Positions 43,715-51,740 of a DNA stretch of 64,000 nt are shown in pieces. The notes under the pieces were generated by a model. It searched no databases. It was not told where the DNA came from and saw only the letters and a list, made by a program, of their open reading frames with translations. Source of the DNA: CAXBBB01 sp963793245 (GTDB taxonomy: Bacteria > Bacteroidota > Rhodothermia > Rhodothermales > BA12); NCBI GenBank assembly GCA_963793245.1, contig CAWBZG010000001.1:1-64000 (forward strand). Reading direction: 5' to 3'. Within the stretch, counting starts at the first letter, position 1; the number at the start of each line of letters is the position of its first letter. A program made the translations under genes and the position numbers.

Positions 43715-44205
43715 CGGTTCGGGGTTGATCCGGCGAGCGGAAGTGCTCGTTTCCCCACCCAAACGGAGGTTTTCCATACCGCGTTGCGCCCTCGGCGCCC
43801 AAGTGCAGCCCCGTGTCACGAAGTGCAGCTATGCGCTATCGACGCCTTTTTGCCGAGAGTCTAATGCGGTCTTTCTACTCTGCAGATGACGCGATTGATA
43901 GGCTATTTGGTCGTCTTCCCTGCGAAGGCAGGGATCCACAACTGTCTCCTGAGTCTGAAATATGCACGACTCTCGCATCATCCCGTCGGTCGGATGTGCG
44001 ACGCCATTTTTCTGGACTCCCGCTTTCCGCTGCGCTTGGCCTTCCTTGCCTTGATGCAAAGAAGCAAAGATCAAGGCGGGACTCGCTCCGGCTGACGCTC
44101 GCTCTCTCCGCGTCCGAGACGCCGGACCGAGATCAGGCCGAACCAATCCAGTTGAGCATCAGAAGTTCAGCCCCAGTCTTGGTATGTAACGTCTCCGATT
44201 TTGCC
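43715..44205. other. Gene-free interval made of intergenic repeat pieces
   Basis: No convincing ORF is present. It contains a hairpin CCCTGC-GAAG-GCAGGG (43918-43933) inside GTCTTCCCTGCGAAGG, which resembles the common 'TTCCCGCGAAGGCGGGAATCCA' element. It also has a copy of repeat R3 (44047-44077: CCTTGATGCAAAGAAGC...AAAGATCAAGG) followed by a CGCTCCGGCTGACGCTCGC stretch. I see no RNA gene in it. Confidence 0.6.
44047..44077. repeat. Dispersed intergenic repeat R3, copy 2
   Basis: CCTTGATGCAAAGAAGC then AAAGATCAAGG; the outer CCTTGAT/ATCAAGG arms are complementary. It corresponds to the element at 10901-10937. Confidence 0.55.
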
Positions 44206-44997
44206 TCAGACCTGACCCGAAAGCCGCGCCTCCAGATCGTCCCGTCGACCGCGTGCGAGGGGTAGCCGCGTCCCGTCGAGCAGGCGGACGGCGTAGTCGC
44301 CCTGTCGACCGATCAGGAGCGAGTCGATTGCCACTAGCCGCACTAGCGTCGAGCGGTGGATGCGGGCGAATAGGGCCGGGTCGAGGCGCGCTTCCAGATC
44401 CTGCATCCGCTCCCTTATGACGTGCGTCTCGCCTTGGGCGTGCGCTTCAATGTAGGCGCCGTCCGACGTGAAGTAGTCGATCGAATCGACCGGCACGAAC
44501 CGGACCCGCCCGCGCGTCTCGACCGAAATCCGAGCGGCGTACGTCGGCGACGGCTCTGCGGTTTGTCCGAGCAGGGCGCGTAGTTGGTCGCGGATCGCGT
44601 CGGTACTTGTGTCGGGCGACTGCTGCCGCGCGTCGAGGCTGGCACGCACCCGGCTCAGCGCCTGGCGGAAGCGCTCGACCGAGTAGGGTTTGAGCAGGTA
44701 GTCGAGCGCGGCCAGTTCGAACGCTTCGACGGCGTGGCGGTCGTACGCCGTCACGAACACGACGGCAGGCATGGCGTCGGCGCCGACTTCGCGGACCACG
44801 TCCAGTCCGGTCAGCCCCGGCATCTGCACGTCGAGAAACACGACGTCGGGGCGGTCGGCCTGGATGCGCTCGACGGCAGCGATCCCCGTCGCCGCCTCGC
44901 CGATCACGTCGGCGTCCGTCTCGCGTCCGATCAGGTCGGCCAGGCGCTGACGGGCGGGCGGCTCGTCGTCTACGATCAGGATGCGGAGGGCGGACAC
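44206..44997 (-). CDS. LytTR-family response regulator
   Basis: 263 residues. The receiver domain opens LRILIVDDEPPARQRLADLI with acidic DDE, the phospho-acceptor Asp in RPDVVFLDVQMPGLTGLDVV near residue 55, and the Lys in YLLKPYSVERFRQAL near 105. The C-terminal LytTR DNA-binding domain (ISVETRGRVRFVPVDSIDYFTSDGAYIEAHAQGETHVIRE ... FARIHRSTLVRL, residues ~155-255) is complete. The start is GTG. It follows the LytS-type kinase gene by 7 nt on the same strand, forming a LytS/LytTR two-component pair; the targets are unknown. Confidence 0.94.
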   Translation of the reverse strand: MSALRILIVDDEPPARQRLADLIGRETDADVIGEAATGIAAVERIQADRPDVVFLDVQMPGLTGLDVVREVGADAMPAVVFVTAYDRHAVEAFELAALDYLLKPYSVERFRQALSRVRASLDARQQSPDTSTDAIRDQLRALLGQTAEPSPTYAARISVETRGRVRFVPVDSIDYFTSDGAYIEAHAQGETHVIRERMQDLEARLDPALFARIHRSTLVRLVAIDSLLIGRQGDYAVRLLDGTRLPLARGRRDDLEARLSGQV

Positions 44998-45004
44998 GGC
45001 GGAT

Positions 45005-46177
45005 CTAGCGGTGAGTCGGTGTCGTGTGGAACGGCAGAATCACGGTCGCGCGCGTGCCGCCATCGACCCGGTTGAGCATGAACGATGCGGCATCGCCGTA
45101 CAGCGCGGCTAGCCGATTGCGCGTGTTGGCGAGACCGACACCGCCCATTGACGCGTCCGGGTCAATGCCGGGTCCGTTGTCGCTGACGGTGAGGACGAGA
45201 CGGTCGTGCCCGTCGGACTGCTCGCGGACAGCGATTACCTGGATACTGCCCACCACATCGACCAACCTGCTGACGCCGTGCTCGACGGCATTCTCGGCGA
45301 GCGGTTGGAGGAGCAGCGGTGGCAGGTGCGCGTCGAGCGTATCGGGCGCGAAGTCCAAGTCGACCGTCAGCGCGTCGCCGAAGCGGGCTTGTTGGATGGC
45401 GAAGTAGTCGCGCAGCAGGGCGCGTTCGTCGGCCAGCGGGATTTCCAGTCGCGCGTCGCCGTCGAGGACGCGGCGCATCAGGCCCGCGAGTTGAGCGATC
45501 ATCGTCTGGGCGCGCTCGGGATCGCGCTCGATGAAGGCGCTGACGGCGTTGAGCGCGTTGAAGAGGAAGTGCGGGTTGAGTTGCATCCGCAGCGCGTCGA
45601 GTCGGGCGTCGGCGAGTTGCGTTTCGAGCCGGGCGCGCTCGGTTTCCAGTCGGCCCGCCTCGGATTCGCGGTCGAGCGCACGAAGAAACGACATTCGCGC
45701 TACGCCCGCTGCCAGCACGCCGGTGTAGATCACGAACTCGTCCAGAAACTGAAACCGTGTCACGGATCCCCACGCTGTGATCTCGGCTCCGCGTCGCCCT
45801 CCGCCGCCGAACGCCCGACGCGGCAAACTTTCGATCCATCCGATGTCGATCAGGCCGAGCAGCAGCGCCGTCCGCGTCAACTCGATCAGCGCGGCGACGA
45901 TCAGCCCGATCCCGACGTGGACGATCAGCCGCTGCACGACGGCTCCCCGACGGAGCGGAAGCGTGCGGACGAGCCAGAAAACGGCGGGCGTCAACGCGAT
46001 CCAGAACGCGTACTCCAAGATCGTCCCCACGACCGCCGCCGACGTGAGCGTGACGACGCCCGACGGCAAGAGCGCACGCCTCAGCAGCAGCAATACGGTG
46101 AGCAGCAGCCAGAACGCCGCCGTCACCGCCACTTCCGTGCGGCGCGACCAGGGAGGAGAAGAGACGGCAGCGGACAT
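45005..46177 (-). CDS. LytS-type sensor histidine kinase
   Basis: 390 residues from ATG 46177. Four hydrophobic segments (e.g. VAVTAAFWLLLTVLLLL, GTILEYAFWIALTPAVFWLV, LIVHVGIGLIVAALIEL) precede a short coiled coil (RESEAGRLETERARLETQLADARLDAL). Then comes the His-kinase domain with LRMQLNPHFLFNALNAVSAFIERDP (phospho-His) near residue 205. The HATPase domain has LPPLLLQPLAENAVEHG (N box) and VSDNGPGIDPDASMGGVGLANTRNRLAALYG (G boxes). It is the membrane sensor partner of the adjacent LytTR regulator. The ORF start at 46246 is rejected as it overlaps the promoter region facing arsR. Confidence 0.92.
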   Translation of the reverse strand: MSAAVSSPPWSRRTEVAVTAAFWLLLTVLLLLRRALLPSGVVTLTSAAVVGTILEYAFWIALTPAVFWLVRTLPLRRGAVVQRLIVHVGIGLIVAALIELTRTALLLGLIDIGWIESLPRRAFGGGGRRGAEITAWGSVTRFQFLDEFVIYTGVLAAGVARMSFLRALDRESEAGRLETERARLETQLADARLDALRMQLNPHFLFNALNAVSAFIERDPERAQTMIAQLAGLMRRVLDGDARLEIPLADERALLRDYFAIQQARFGDALTVDLDFAPDTLDAHLPPLLLQPLAENAVEHGVSRLVDVVGSIQVIAVREQSDGHDRLVLTVSDNGPGIDPDASMGGVGLANTRNRLAALYGDAASFMLNRVDGGTRATVILPFHTTPTHR

Positions 46178-46277
46178 GCTGCAAGCTAGGCACAGATCAG
46201 AGGACATAGCAGTCCGCCCAAGCCTGTCCCTCTGCGAGAAAGGCACTCGAGAGGTTGATCCGGAGGCAATCGCTTCG

Positions 46278-46295
46278 TATCGTATACATACGATA
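46278..46295 (+). promoter_or_regulatory. Palindromic operator of arsR
   Basis: TATCGTAT (46278-46285) and ATACGATA (46288-46295) form a perfect 8+8 inverted repeat with a 2-nt centre, 10 nt before the arsR ATG. It is AT-rich in a GC-rich surrounding and is placed where ArsR-family repressors bind their own promoter. Confidence 0.7.
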
Positions 46296-46305
46296 AAAGA
46301 TTGGC

Positions 46306-46656
46306 ATGCAATCCAAAACAGACCTCTTCCCCGCTGACCTCGCTCGCCTCGCCGAGGTAGCCAAAGCCCTTGGACACCCCGCCCGCCTCGCCATACTCAA
46401 GACCTTGGCCGAACGCGGTTCGTGCGTCTGCGGCGAGGTTGTCGACGAGTTGCCACTCGCCCAGGCGACGGTCTCTCAGCATCTCAAAGCGCTCAAGTCA
46501 GCCGGTCTCATCAAGGGCGAGATCGACGGGCCGCGCTCCTGCTACTGCGTCGACGCTTCCGCCCTGCGCGCTCTCGCCGATGACTTCTCGGCGTTTCTCA
46601 ACCCAGTTCTCGCCGCTCTCTCTCCGGCAACGCCCGGCGACGCCGACTGCTGCTGA
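46306..46656 (+). CDS. arsR: ArsR-family metalloregulator
   Basis: 116 residues, a winged-helix repressor. RLAEVAKALGHPARLAILKTLAERGSCVCGEVVDELPLAQATVSQHLKALKSAGLIKGE covers the HTH (residues ~12-70). CVC at ~41-43 before the recognition helix fits an As(III)-sensing site, with CYC near residue 84 and the terminal Cys pair possible extra ligands. Arsenite binding is expected to release DNA and switch on the downstream pump, methyltransferase and oxidase genes. The operator palindrome lies immediately upstream. A 180-nt gap to the pump gene holds a copy of repeat R2. Confidence 0.93.
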   Translation: MQSKTDLFPADLARLAEVAKALGHPARLAILKTLAERGSCVCGEVVDELPLAQATVSQHLKALKSAGLIKGEIDGPRSCYCVDASALRALADDFSAFLNPVLAALSPATPGDADCC

Positions 46657-46669
46657 GTCATTATAGGCC

Positions 46670-46816
46670 GTTGAGGATTGACATCTTTGCTCGAACTCCC
46701 AGACTTGTCGTCCTGGACTTGATCCAGGACCCAGTGGTCTGAATCGTAGTGCGTCGTTTTTGAACTCTCGGGTCCCGGCTCGTGGGCCGGGACGACGGAA
46801 ACTCAACACCCTCTTA
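46670..46816. repeat. Dispersed intergenic repeat R2, copy 2
   Basis: GTTGAGGATTG, TTGTCGTCCTGGACTTGATCC, AGGACCCAG and GGGTCCCGGCTCGTGGGCC then GGGACGACGGAA match copy 1 at 31179-31352. Two hairpins are evident: TCCTGGA-CTTGA-TCCAGGA and GTCCCGGC-TCGTGG-GCCGGGAC. It lies inside the ars operon between arsR and the pump gene and would be transcribed. Confidence 0.65.
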
Positions 46817-46836
46817 CGCCCGCGCGACTTTACGAT

Positions 46837-47930
46837 ATGCCCGACCTCTCCCTCGCAACCGAGACGCCGTCCGCACAGGGGCGAAACAAGGATCTCGGCT
46901 TTTTCGAGCGCTACCTCAGCCTGTGGGTCGCGCTGTGCATCGGGGCGGGCGTCGCGCTTGGGGCGCTGGTCCCGGCTGTGCCTCGGACGCTCGGCGGCCT
47001 TTCCATCGCGCAGGTCAACCTTCCGGTCGCCGTCCTGGTCTGGGCGATGATCTTTCCGATGATGCTCCAGATCGATTTTCGGAGCGTCCTCGGCGTTCGC
47101 CGACAACCGCGAGGGCTGACCGTTACGCTCGTCGTGAACTGGCTGGTCAAGCCGTTTTCGATGTTCGCGTTCGCGTGGTTCTTCCTCGAAGTGCTGTTCG
47201 CACCGCTAATCGACGGCGACCTGGCGCGCGAGTATGTCGCCGGTGCGATCCTGCTGGGCGCCGCTCCCTGCACGGCGATGGTGTTCGTGTGGAGCTACCT
47301 CACCGACGGCGATCCAGCCTACACGCTCGTCCAAGTGGCGATCAACGACCTGATCATGTTGGTTGCGTTCGCGCCCATCGTCGCGCTGCTGCTCGGAGTC
47401 GCCGACATTGTCGTGCCGTGGGAGACGCTGCTCTACTCGGTCGTGCTCTACATCGTCGTGCCGCTGGCGGCGGGAGCGCTCGTCCGCTGGGCGCTGTCAG
47501 GGCCAAGGGAGCGGCGTGGTTTGACGGCGTGTTTCTGGCGCGATTCGGTTCGGTGACCGTCGTCGCGCTGCTGCTGACGCTCGTGCTCCTGTTCTCGTTT
47601 CAGGCCGATCAGATCCTGGCCGCACCGTTCGACATCGCGCTGATCGCCGTCCCGCTGACGCTCCAGACGCTGTTCGTCTTCGCGCTGGCGTACGGATGGG
47701 CGTATCTGTGGCGCGTCCCGCACCGCGTCGCTGCGCCTGCCGGACTCATCGGGGCGAGCAACTTCTTCGAGATGGCGGTCGCCGTCGCTATCGTCCTGTT
47801 CGGAGTGACGAGCGGAGCGGTGTTGGCGACTGTCGTCGGCGTGCTGATCGAGGTGCCGCTAATGCTGGCGCTCGTCCGATTCGCCAACCGCACACGCCCG
47901 GCTTTTGCGGCCCGCGCTCTGGCCCGATGA
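46837..47930 (+). pseudogene. arsB: ACR3-family arsenite efflux pump, one-base frameshift
   Basis: The first frame (46837-47556) gives LSLWVALCIGAGVALGALVP, VNLPVAVLVWAMIFPMMLQIDF, LVVNWLVKPFSMFAFAWFFL and GAILLGAAPCTAMVFVWSYLTDGDPAYTLVQVAINDLIML, which carries the ACR3 catalytic Cys. The second frame continues AKGAAWFDGVFLARFG through four more helices to FANRTRPAFAARALAR, stop 47930. Adding one base near 47500 (within CTGTCAGGG) restores a normal ~364-residue ten-helix ACR3. ACR3 expels As(III) from the cytoplasm. The gene overlaps the next by ATGA. A sequence error is likely because both halves are well conserved. Confidence 0.9.
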
Positions 47931-49081
47931 TCGAGGTCGAAGTCACTTCCGGGGCCGCCGCTCACGTTCTCGAGAACGGAGGAGCACTCACGCTTCGCCA
48001 ATCTCCGCGACACGGGTGCTGCGGAGGGACGGTCTTGCTCGTCGTCGCCGAAGCCAACGCGCCCCGCGATGACACTGGGTTCGCTCGGCGCCCACTCCAT
48101 GCTTCCGGCGGCCCCATCACCCTGTTCGTGCAGTCCGAAATCGACTCGGACGTGGGCGATCCACTGCGCGTCGGGCTGGATCGTCTGCTCGGCTTTCGCT
48201 CGCTCTACGTCGAGGGCGCTCCGTCCGAACTGTCCTCGCGCTCGTCGCCTTCACTCTCTCAAACTCCCAGCCTTCCTATGAACGTCGACACCTCCACATT
48301 GTCCGCCCTCCCAGACGCCGATACGCTCCGCCAATCAGTCCGCGACAAGTACGCCTCGGTTGCGCGCGGCGACACGCTCTCGTGCTGCGGTCCGAGCACC
48401 GATGCCGACAACCTCACCGAGATCAACATGATCGGCGATGCCTACGATGGCGTCGATGGCTACGAGGAGGCGGCGGACTTGCAACTCGGATGCGGACTTC
48501 CGGTCGAGCACGCAGGGTTGGCGCCGGGACAGACCGTCCTTGACCTGGGTGCCGGAGCCGGACTCGACGCGTTCGTCGCCCGCCGCATCGTCGGCGAAAC
48601 GGGCCACGTGCTCGGCGTCGACTTTACGCCCGAGATGGTCGCCAAGGCTCGGCAAAACGCCCAGCGTCTCGGCTATGCCAACGTCCGGTTTGAGCAGGGC
48701 GACATCGAAGCGCTGCCGTTCGATGACGCGAGCGTCGACGTCGTAGTCTCGAACTGCGTGCTCAACCTCGTCCCCGACAAAGCGCAGGCGTTCGCCGAGA
48801 CGTTCCGCGTGCTGCGCCCGGGCGGTCACTTCTGCGTGTCGGACGTGGTGAGCCGAGGCGAGCTTCCCGCCGCCATCCGAGCGTCCGCCGAACTCTACGC
48901 CGGATGCGTCGCCGGAGCGATGGACCAAGACGCGTACCTCGCGCTGATCTCCCAAGCTGGATTCGACGGCGTCGAAGTCGTGGCCCAGCGCCCGATCGAT
49001 CTCCCGTCTGGCCTGCTGCCCGAAGGTGCCGACGCGCCGCTGTTCAGCGTGACGGTTCGCGGATCGCGCCCGGCCCGATGA
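47927..49081 (+). CDS. arsM: Fusion of CC-motif ('CC/Se') protein with arsenite S-adenosylmethyltransferase ArsM
   Basis: 384 residues in one open frame with no stop between the parts. Residues 1-100 (IEVEVTSGAAAHVLENGGALTLRQSPRHGCCGGTVLLVV ... GLDRLLGFRSLYVEGA) match the small CC/Se-motif proteins found in arsenic operons. After a Ser-rich linker, an internal ATG at 48278 begins a full ArsM (267 residues) with SAM motif QTVLDLGAGAGLDAFVARRI and the three arsenic-binding cysteines in QLGCGLPV, SNCVLNLVPDK and YAGCVAGAM. ArsM methylates As(III) to volatile forms. The internal ATG could also give a separate ArsM. ATGA overlaps join it to genes on both sides. Confidence 0.88.
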   Translation: MIEVEVTSGAAAHVLENGGALTLRQSPRHGCCGGTVLLVVAEANAPRDDTGFARRPLHASGGPITLFVQSEIDSDVGDPLRVGLDRLLGFRSLYVEGAPSELSSRSSPSLSQTPSLPMNVDTSTLSALPDADTLRQSVRDKYASVARGDTLSCCGPSTDADNLTEINMIGDAYDGVDGYEEAADLQLGCGLPVEHAGLAPGQTVLDLGAGAGLDAFVARRIVGETGHVLGVDFTPEMVAKARQNAQRLGYANVRFEQGDIEALPFDDASVDVVVSNCVLNLVPDKAQAFAETFRVLRPGGHFCVSDVVSRGELPAAIRASAELYAGCVAGAMDQDAYLALISQAGFDGVEVVAQRPIDLPSGLLPEGADAPLFSVTVRGSRPAR

Positions 49082-50232
49082 CGATTGGCTCTCCAACCCT
49101 GCCGAGTGCTCCGCTAGCGGACGGCGAGTCGCTGCCGTTCGATCAGCGCGATATCGTCGTGGTCGGAGGCGGCCAGGCCGCGCTCGCGGTCGGCTACTAC
49201 CTGACGCGCGAGTTGCGCAAGACCCAGGCGACGTTCGCCCTGCTTGACGACCAACCCGGACCGGGTGGCGCGTGGCGCATCGGGTGGGATTCGCTGCGCC
49301 TGTTCTCGCCTGCCGAATGGTCGTCGCTACCGGGCTACCTCCTGCCGCGCCACCTCGCCAGCAGCGATGCGCCAGCGACCGACTCTCCGCACCGCGACGA
49401 CGTACTCGACTACCTCGACGCGTACGAGAGCCGCTACGAGCTTCCCGTCTGGCGTCCCGTTCGCGTGGCGGGCGTCCATAGAGCCGGAGACCGATTGCGC
49501 GTCGAGACCGACCGAGGCAACGTGTACGCTCGCGCCGTAGTTGCGGCGACGGGAACGGCATCGGCGCCCTTTACGCCCGACGTGCCGGGACGCGAGGCGT
49601 TCGGTGGAGTGCAGATTCACTCGTCGGCGTACCGCTCGCCCCAACCGTTTGTAGGTCAGCGCGTGCTCGTAGTCGGCGGCGGCAACTCGGGCGCCCAGAT
49701 CATGGCCGAGGTTTCGGCTGTCGCCCGCGCTTCGTGGGTCGTCGAGCGCACGCCCCGGTTTCTGCCGCCCGACATCGACGGGCGCGTGCTCTTCGACGCG
49801 GCGACGGCCCGCTACCACGCGATCCAGAACGGCGAAGACCCTGGTCGCCCCTACGGACTCGGCGACATCGTTCAGGTGCCATCGGTCCGCGAGGCGAAAG
49901 CGGCGGGCAGACTGGACGATCTCCGTTCGCCCGTCGCCCGGTTCACGGCGTCTGGCGTCGTGTGGGCCGATGGCAGCCACGAAGCCGTCGACGCCGTCAT
50001 TTGCTGTACCGGCTTCCGGCCCGCGCTCGGCTTTCTGGATCCGCTCGGCGTCGTTTCCGATGGACACGTCACCGTCGACGGCACGCGCTCTGTAGGCGAG
50101 CCTCGGCTTTGGCTCGTCGGCTACGGGCAGTGGACCGGATTTGCCTCGGCCACGCTGATCGGCGTCGGACGCTCGGCGCGCGACACCGCGCGAGAAGTCG
50201 CCCGCGCTCTCGCCGACACCTCCACTCTCTGA
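49078..50232 (+). CDS. arsO: ArsO-type flavin-dependent monooxygenase
   Basis: 384 residues. FAD-binding VVVGGGQAALAVGYYLTRE is near residue 25, GPGGAWRIGWDSLRLFSPAEWSSLPGY near 60-86 is typical of ArsO/CzcO-like enzymes, and the NADPH site VLVVGGGNSGAQIMAEV is near 200. The end motif WLVGYGQWTGFASATLIGVGRSARDTAREV is also characteristic. ArsO proteins occur in arsenic operons and are thought to oxidise arsenicals; the exact substrate is not settled. ATG 49078 overlaps the arsM stop (ATGA). The coding region is intact. Confidence 0.9.
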   Translation: MTIGSPTLPSAPLADGESLPFDQRDIVVVGGGQAALAVGYYLTRELRKTQATFALLDDQPGPGGAWRIGWDSLRLFSPAEWSSLPGYLLPRHLASSDAPATDSPHRDDVLDYLDAYESRYELPVWRPVRVAGVHRAGDRLRVETDRGNVYARAVVAATGTASAPFTPDVPGREAFGGVQIHSSAYRSPQPFVGQRVLVVGGGNSGAQIMAEVSAVARASWVVERTPRFLPPDIDGRVLFDAATARYHAIQNGEDPGRPYGLGDIVQVPSVREAKAAGRLDDLRSPVARFTASGVVWADGSHEAVDAVICCTGFRPALGFLDPLGVVSDGHVTVDGTRSVGEPRLWLVGYGQWTGFASATLIGVGRSARDTAREVARALADTSTL

Positions 50233-50243
50233 CCCCACTTCCC

Positions 50244-51047
50244 ATGCCCACGACGTTCGCCGTCTTCTCCGACGTTCACGCCAACCTGCCCGCACTCGAA
50301 GCCGTTCTGGATGACATCGACGCGCGCCTGGATCGCGGCGAGATCGACGCCGTCTACTGCTTGGGCGATCTGGTCGGCTACGCGACGTGGCCCAACGAAG
50401 TCGTCTCGGCTGTTCGGCGGCGCGGCATCCCGACGATTGCGGGCAACTACGACGAGGGCGTCGGATTGGGCAGCGACGACTGCGGCTGCGCCTACCGCAC
50501 CGACGAAGACAGGGCGCGCGGAGCCGAATCCATCGCCTTCACCAACGGCGCCGTCACCCAGTCGACGCGGCGCTATCTGCGGTCGCTCCCGCGCCACATC
50601 CGCCTGACCCTCGCCGCCCCACGCGACCGCAACGCCGCGCCCGTCGAGGTGCTGATGGTACACGGCAGCCCGCGCCGAATCAACGAGTATCTGTTCGAGG
50701 ACCGCCCCGACGACCTGATGCTGAAACTCATGGCCGGAGCAGGCGCCGACGTGCTGCTCTTCGGCCATACGCACAAGCCGTATCACAAGACGCTGACTGC
50801 TCAGACGGACGAGGAAGAAATCACCTATCGCCACGCCGTCAACACAGGTTCGGTCGGCAAGCCCAAAGACGGCGATCCGCGCGCCTGCTACGCACTGGTG
50901 ACCATCGACGCCGAGCGCCCCAAGACGGACCCTGCGTACTGCTCGACTGAGTTCGTTCGGGTCGCCTACGACGTAGAGAAAGTGGCCTGCGCCATCGAAG
51001 CCAGCCCACTCCCGGACGCCTTCGCACAGATGCTCCGAGACGCCTGA
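50244..51047 (+). CDS. Metallophosphoesterase family protein (ars-island type)
   Basis: 267 residues of the calcineurin-like phosphoesterase fold. Metal-binding motifs are VFSDVHANLPALEAVL (D-x-H), VYCLGDLVGYATWP (GDxVGY), IAGNYDEGV (GNxD, with the usual His replaced by Tyr), VLMVHGSPRRINEYLFED and VLLFGHTHKPYH (GHTH). An insertion GSDDCGCAYRTDEDRARGAE follows the GN motif. Proteins of this subtype are frequent companions of arsR/arsM/arsO and may hydrolyse a small phosphoester; the substrate is unknown. It starts 11 nt after arsO and closes the operon. Confidence 0.85.
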   Translation: MPTTFAVFSDVHANLPALEAVLDDIDARLDRGEIDAVYCLGDLVGYATWPNEVVSAVRRRGIPTIAGNYDEGVGLGSDDCGCAYRTDEDRARGAESIAFTNGAVTQSTRRYLRSLPRHIRLTLAAPRDRNAAPVEVLMVHGSPRRINEYLFEDRPDDLMLKLMAGAGADVLLFGHTHKPYHKTLTAQTDEEEITYRHAVNTGSVGKPKDGDPRACYALVTIDAERPKTDPAYCSTEFVRVAYDVEKVACAIEASPLPDAFAQMLRDA

Positions 51048-51076
51048 CGCGATCCTCGTGATCCAGCAGAAACAGT

Positions 51077-51655
51077 CTACTCGCCCTCTCCGAGCCGCTG
51101 CACGACTCGGGCTTGTCCCGTAAACGAAAGTCCTTGAGAACTTGCCGTCGAGATCATCACCGTCTCGATGAGCGGTTCGGCCACGCTCGTTTCCGCCGAC
51201 CACGTCACCAGGAAGTTGGCGCCCGAACCACCTGTGTCATCGCTCGCGGCAACGACGTACGCACGCGAGACGAGCGGCCCGAGCGTCAGAGGAGCGTCGA
51301 GGTACTCGCGGACAAGACGGCCGTCGGAGTCGTAGTACGCGACCGATGCGACGGTGACCGATCGTCTGGGATCCGTGTTGCGCAGGCTCAGCGTGACCGC
51401 GAGTTTGAACCGTCTGTCGCCGTCGTTGTGGTAGATGTGGGAATACACCGGGACGTAGACGACGGCGCCGGAGCGAGCGCCCTCTGGAAACTGCGCCAAA
51501 GAAGCGCCGATGGGATCGGCCTGACCTTCTACGACAGCGGGAGTCCCCGATGTGGTAGGCGACGCATGATCGTCCGCGGAAGTCTGGCATCCGGTCAGCA
51601 GCACTGCCCAGGCGGTGCACACGAAGACTGAGCGAGCGGACAGGCGGAAATACAT
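51077..51655 (-). CDS. DUF3124 lipoprotein
   Basis: 192 residues. The signal SVFVCTAWAVLLTGCQTSADD has lipobox LTGC. The DUF3124 domain spans residues ~65-170: GAVVYVPVYSHIYHNDGDRRFKLAVTLSLRNTDPRRSVTVASVAYYDSDGRLVREYLDAPLTLGPLVSRAYVV and SGANFLVTWSAE. DUF3124 is a beta-sandwich domain of unknown role found in envelope proteins. The gene converges on the metallophosphatase gene with a 29-nt gap. Confidence 0.85.
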   Translation of the reverse strand: MYFRLSARSVFVCTAWAVLLTGCQTSADDHASPTTSGTPAVVEGQADPIGASLAQFPEGARSGAVVYVPVYSHIYHNDGDRRFKLAVTLSLRNTDPRRSVTVASVAYYDSDGRLVREYLDAPLTLGPLVSRAYVVAASDDTGGSGANFLVTWSAETSVAEPLIETVMISTASSQGLSFTGQARVVQRLGEGE

Positions 51656-51740
51656 GGAGACACGGACGAGGGAGCGCGTAAACTACGAGTCTCGCCGAAG
51701 CGAGGAGAAAAAGTAGACCATCCCGCCTATCCCCCTTTTC

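Noticed and set aside
45162..46193. Arg/Ala-rich ORFs overlapping the LytS kinase gene on both strands
   Set aside because: They are frame shadows in GC-rich DNA; the kinase motifs define the true frame.
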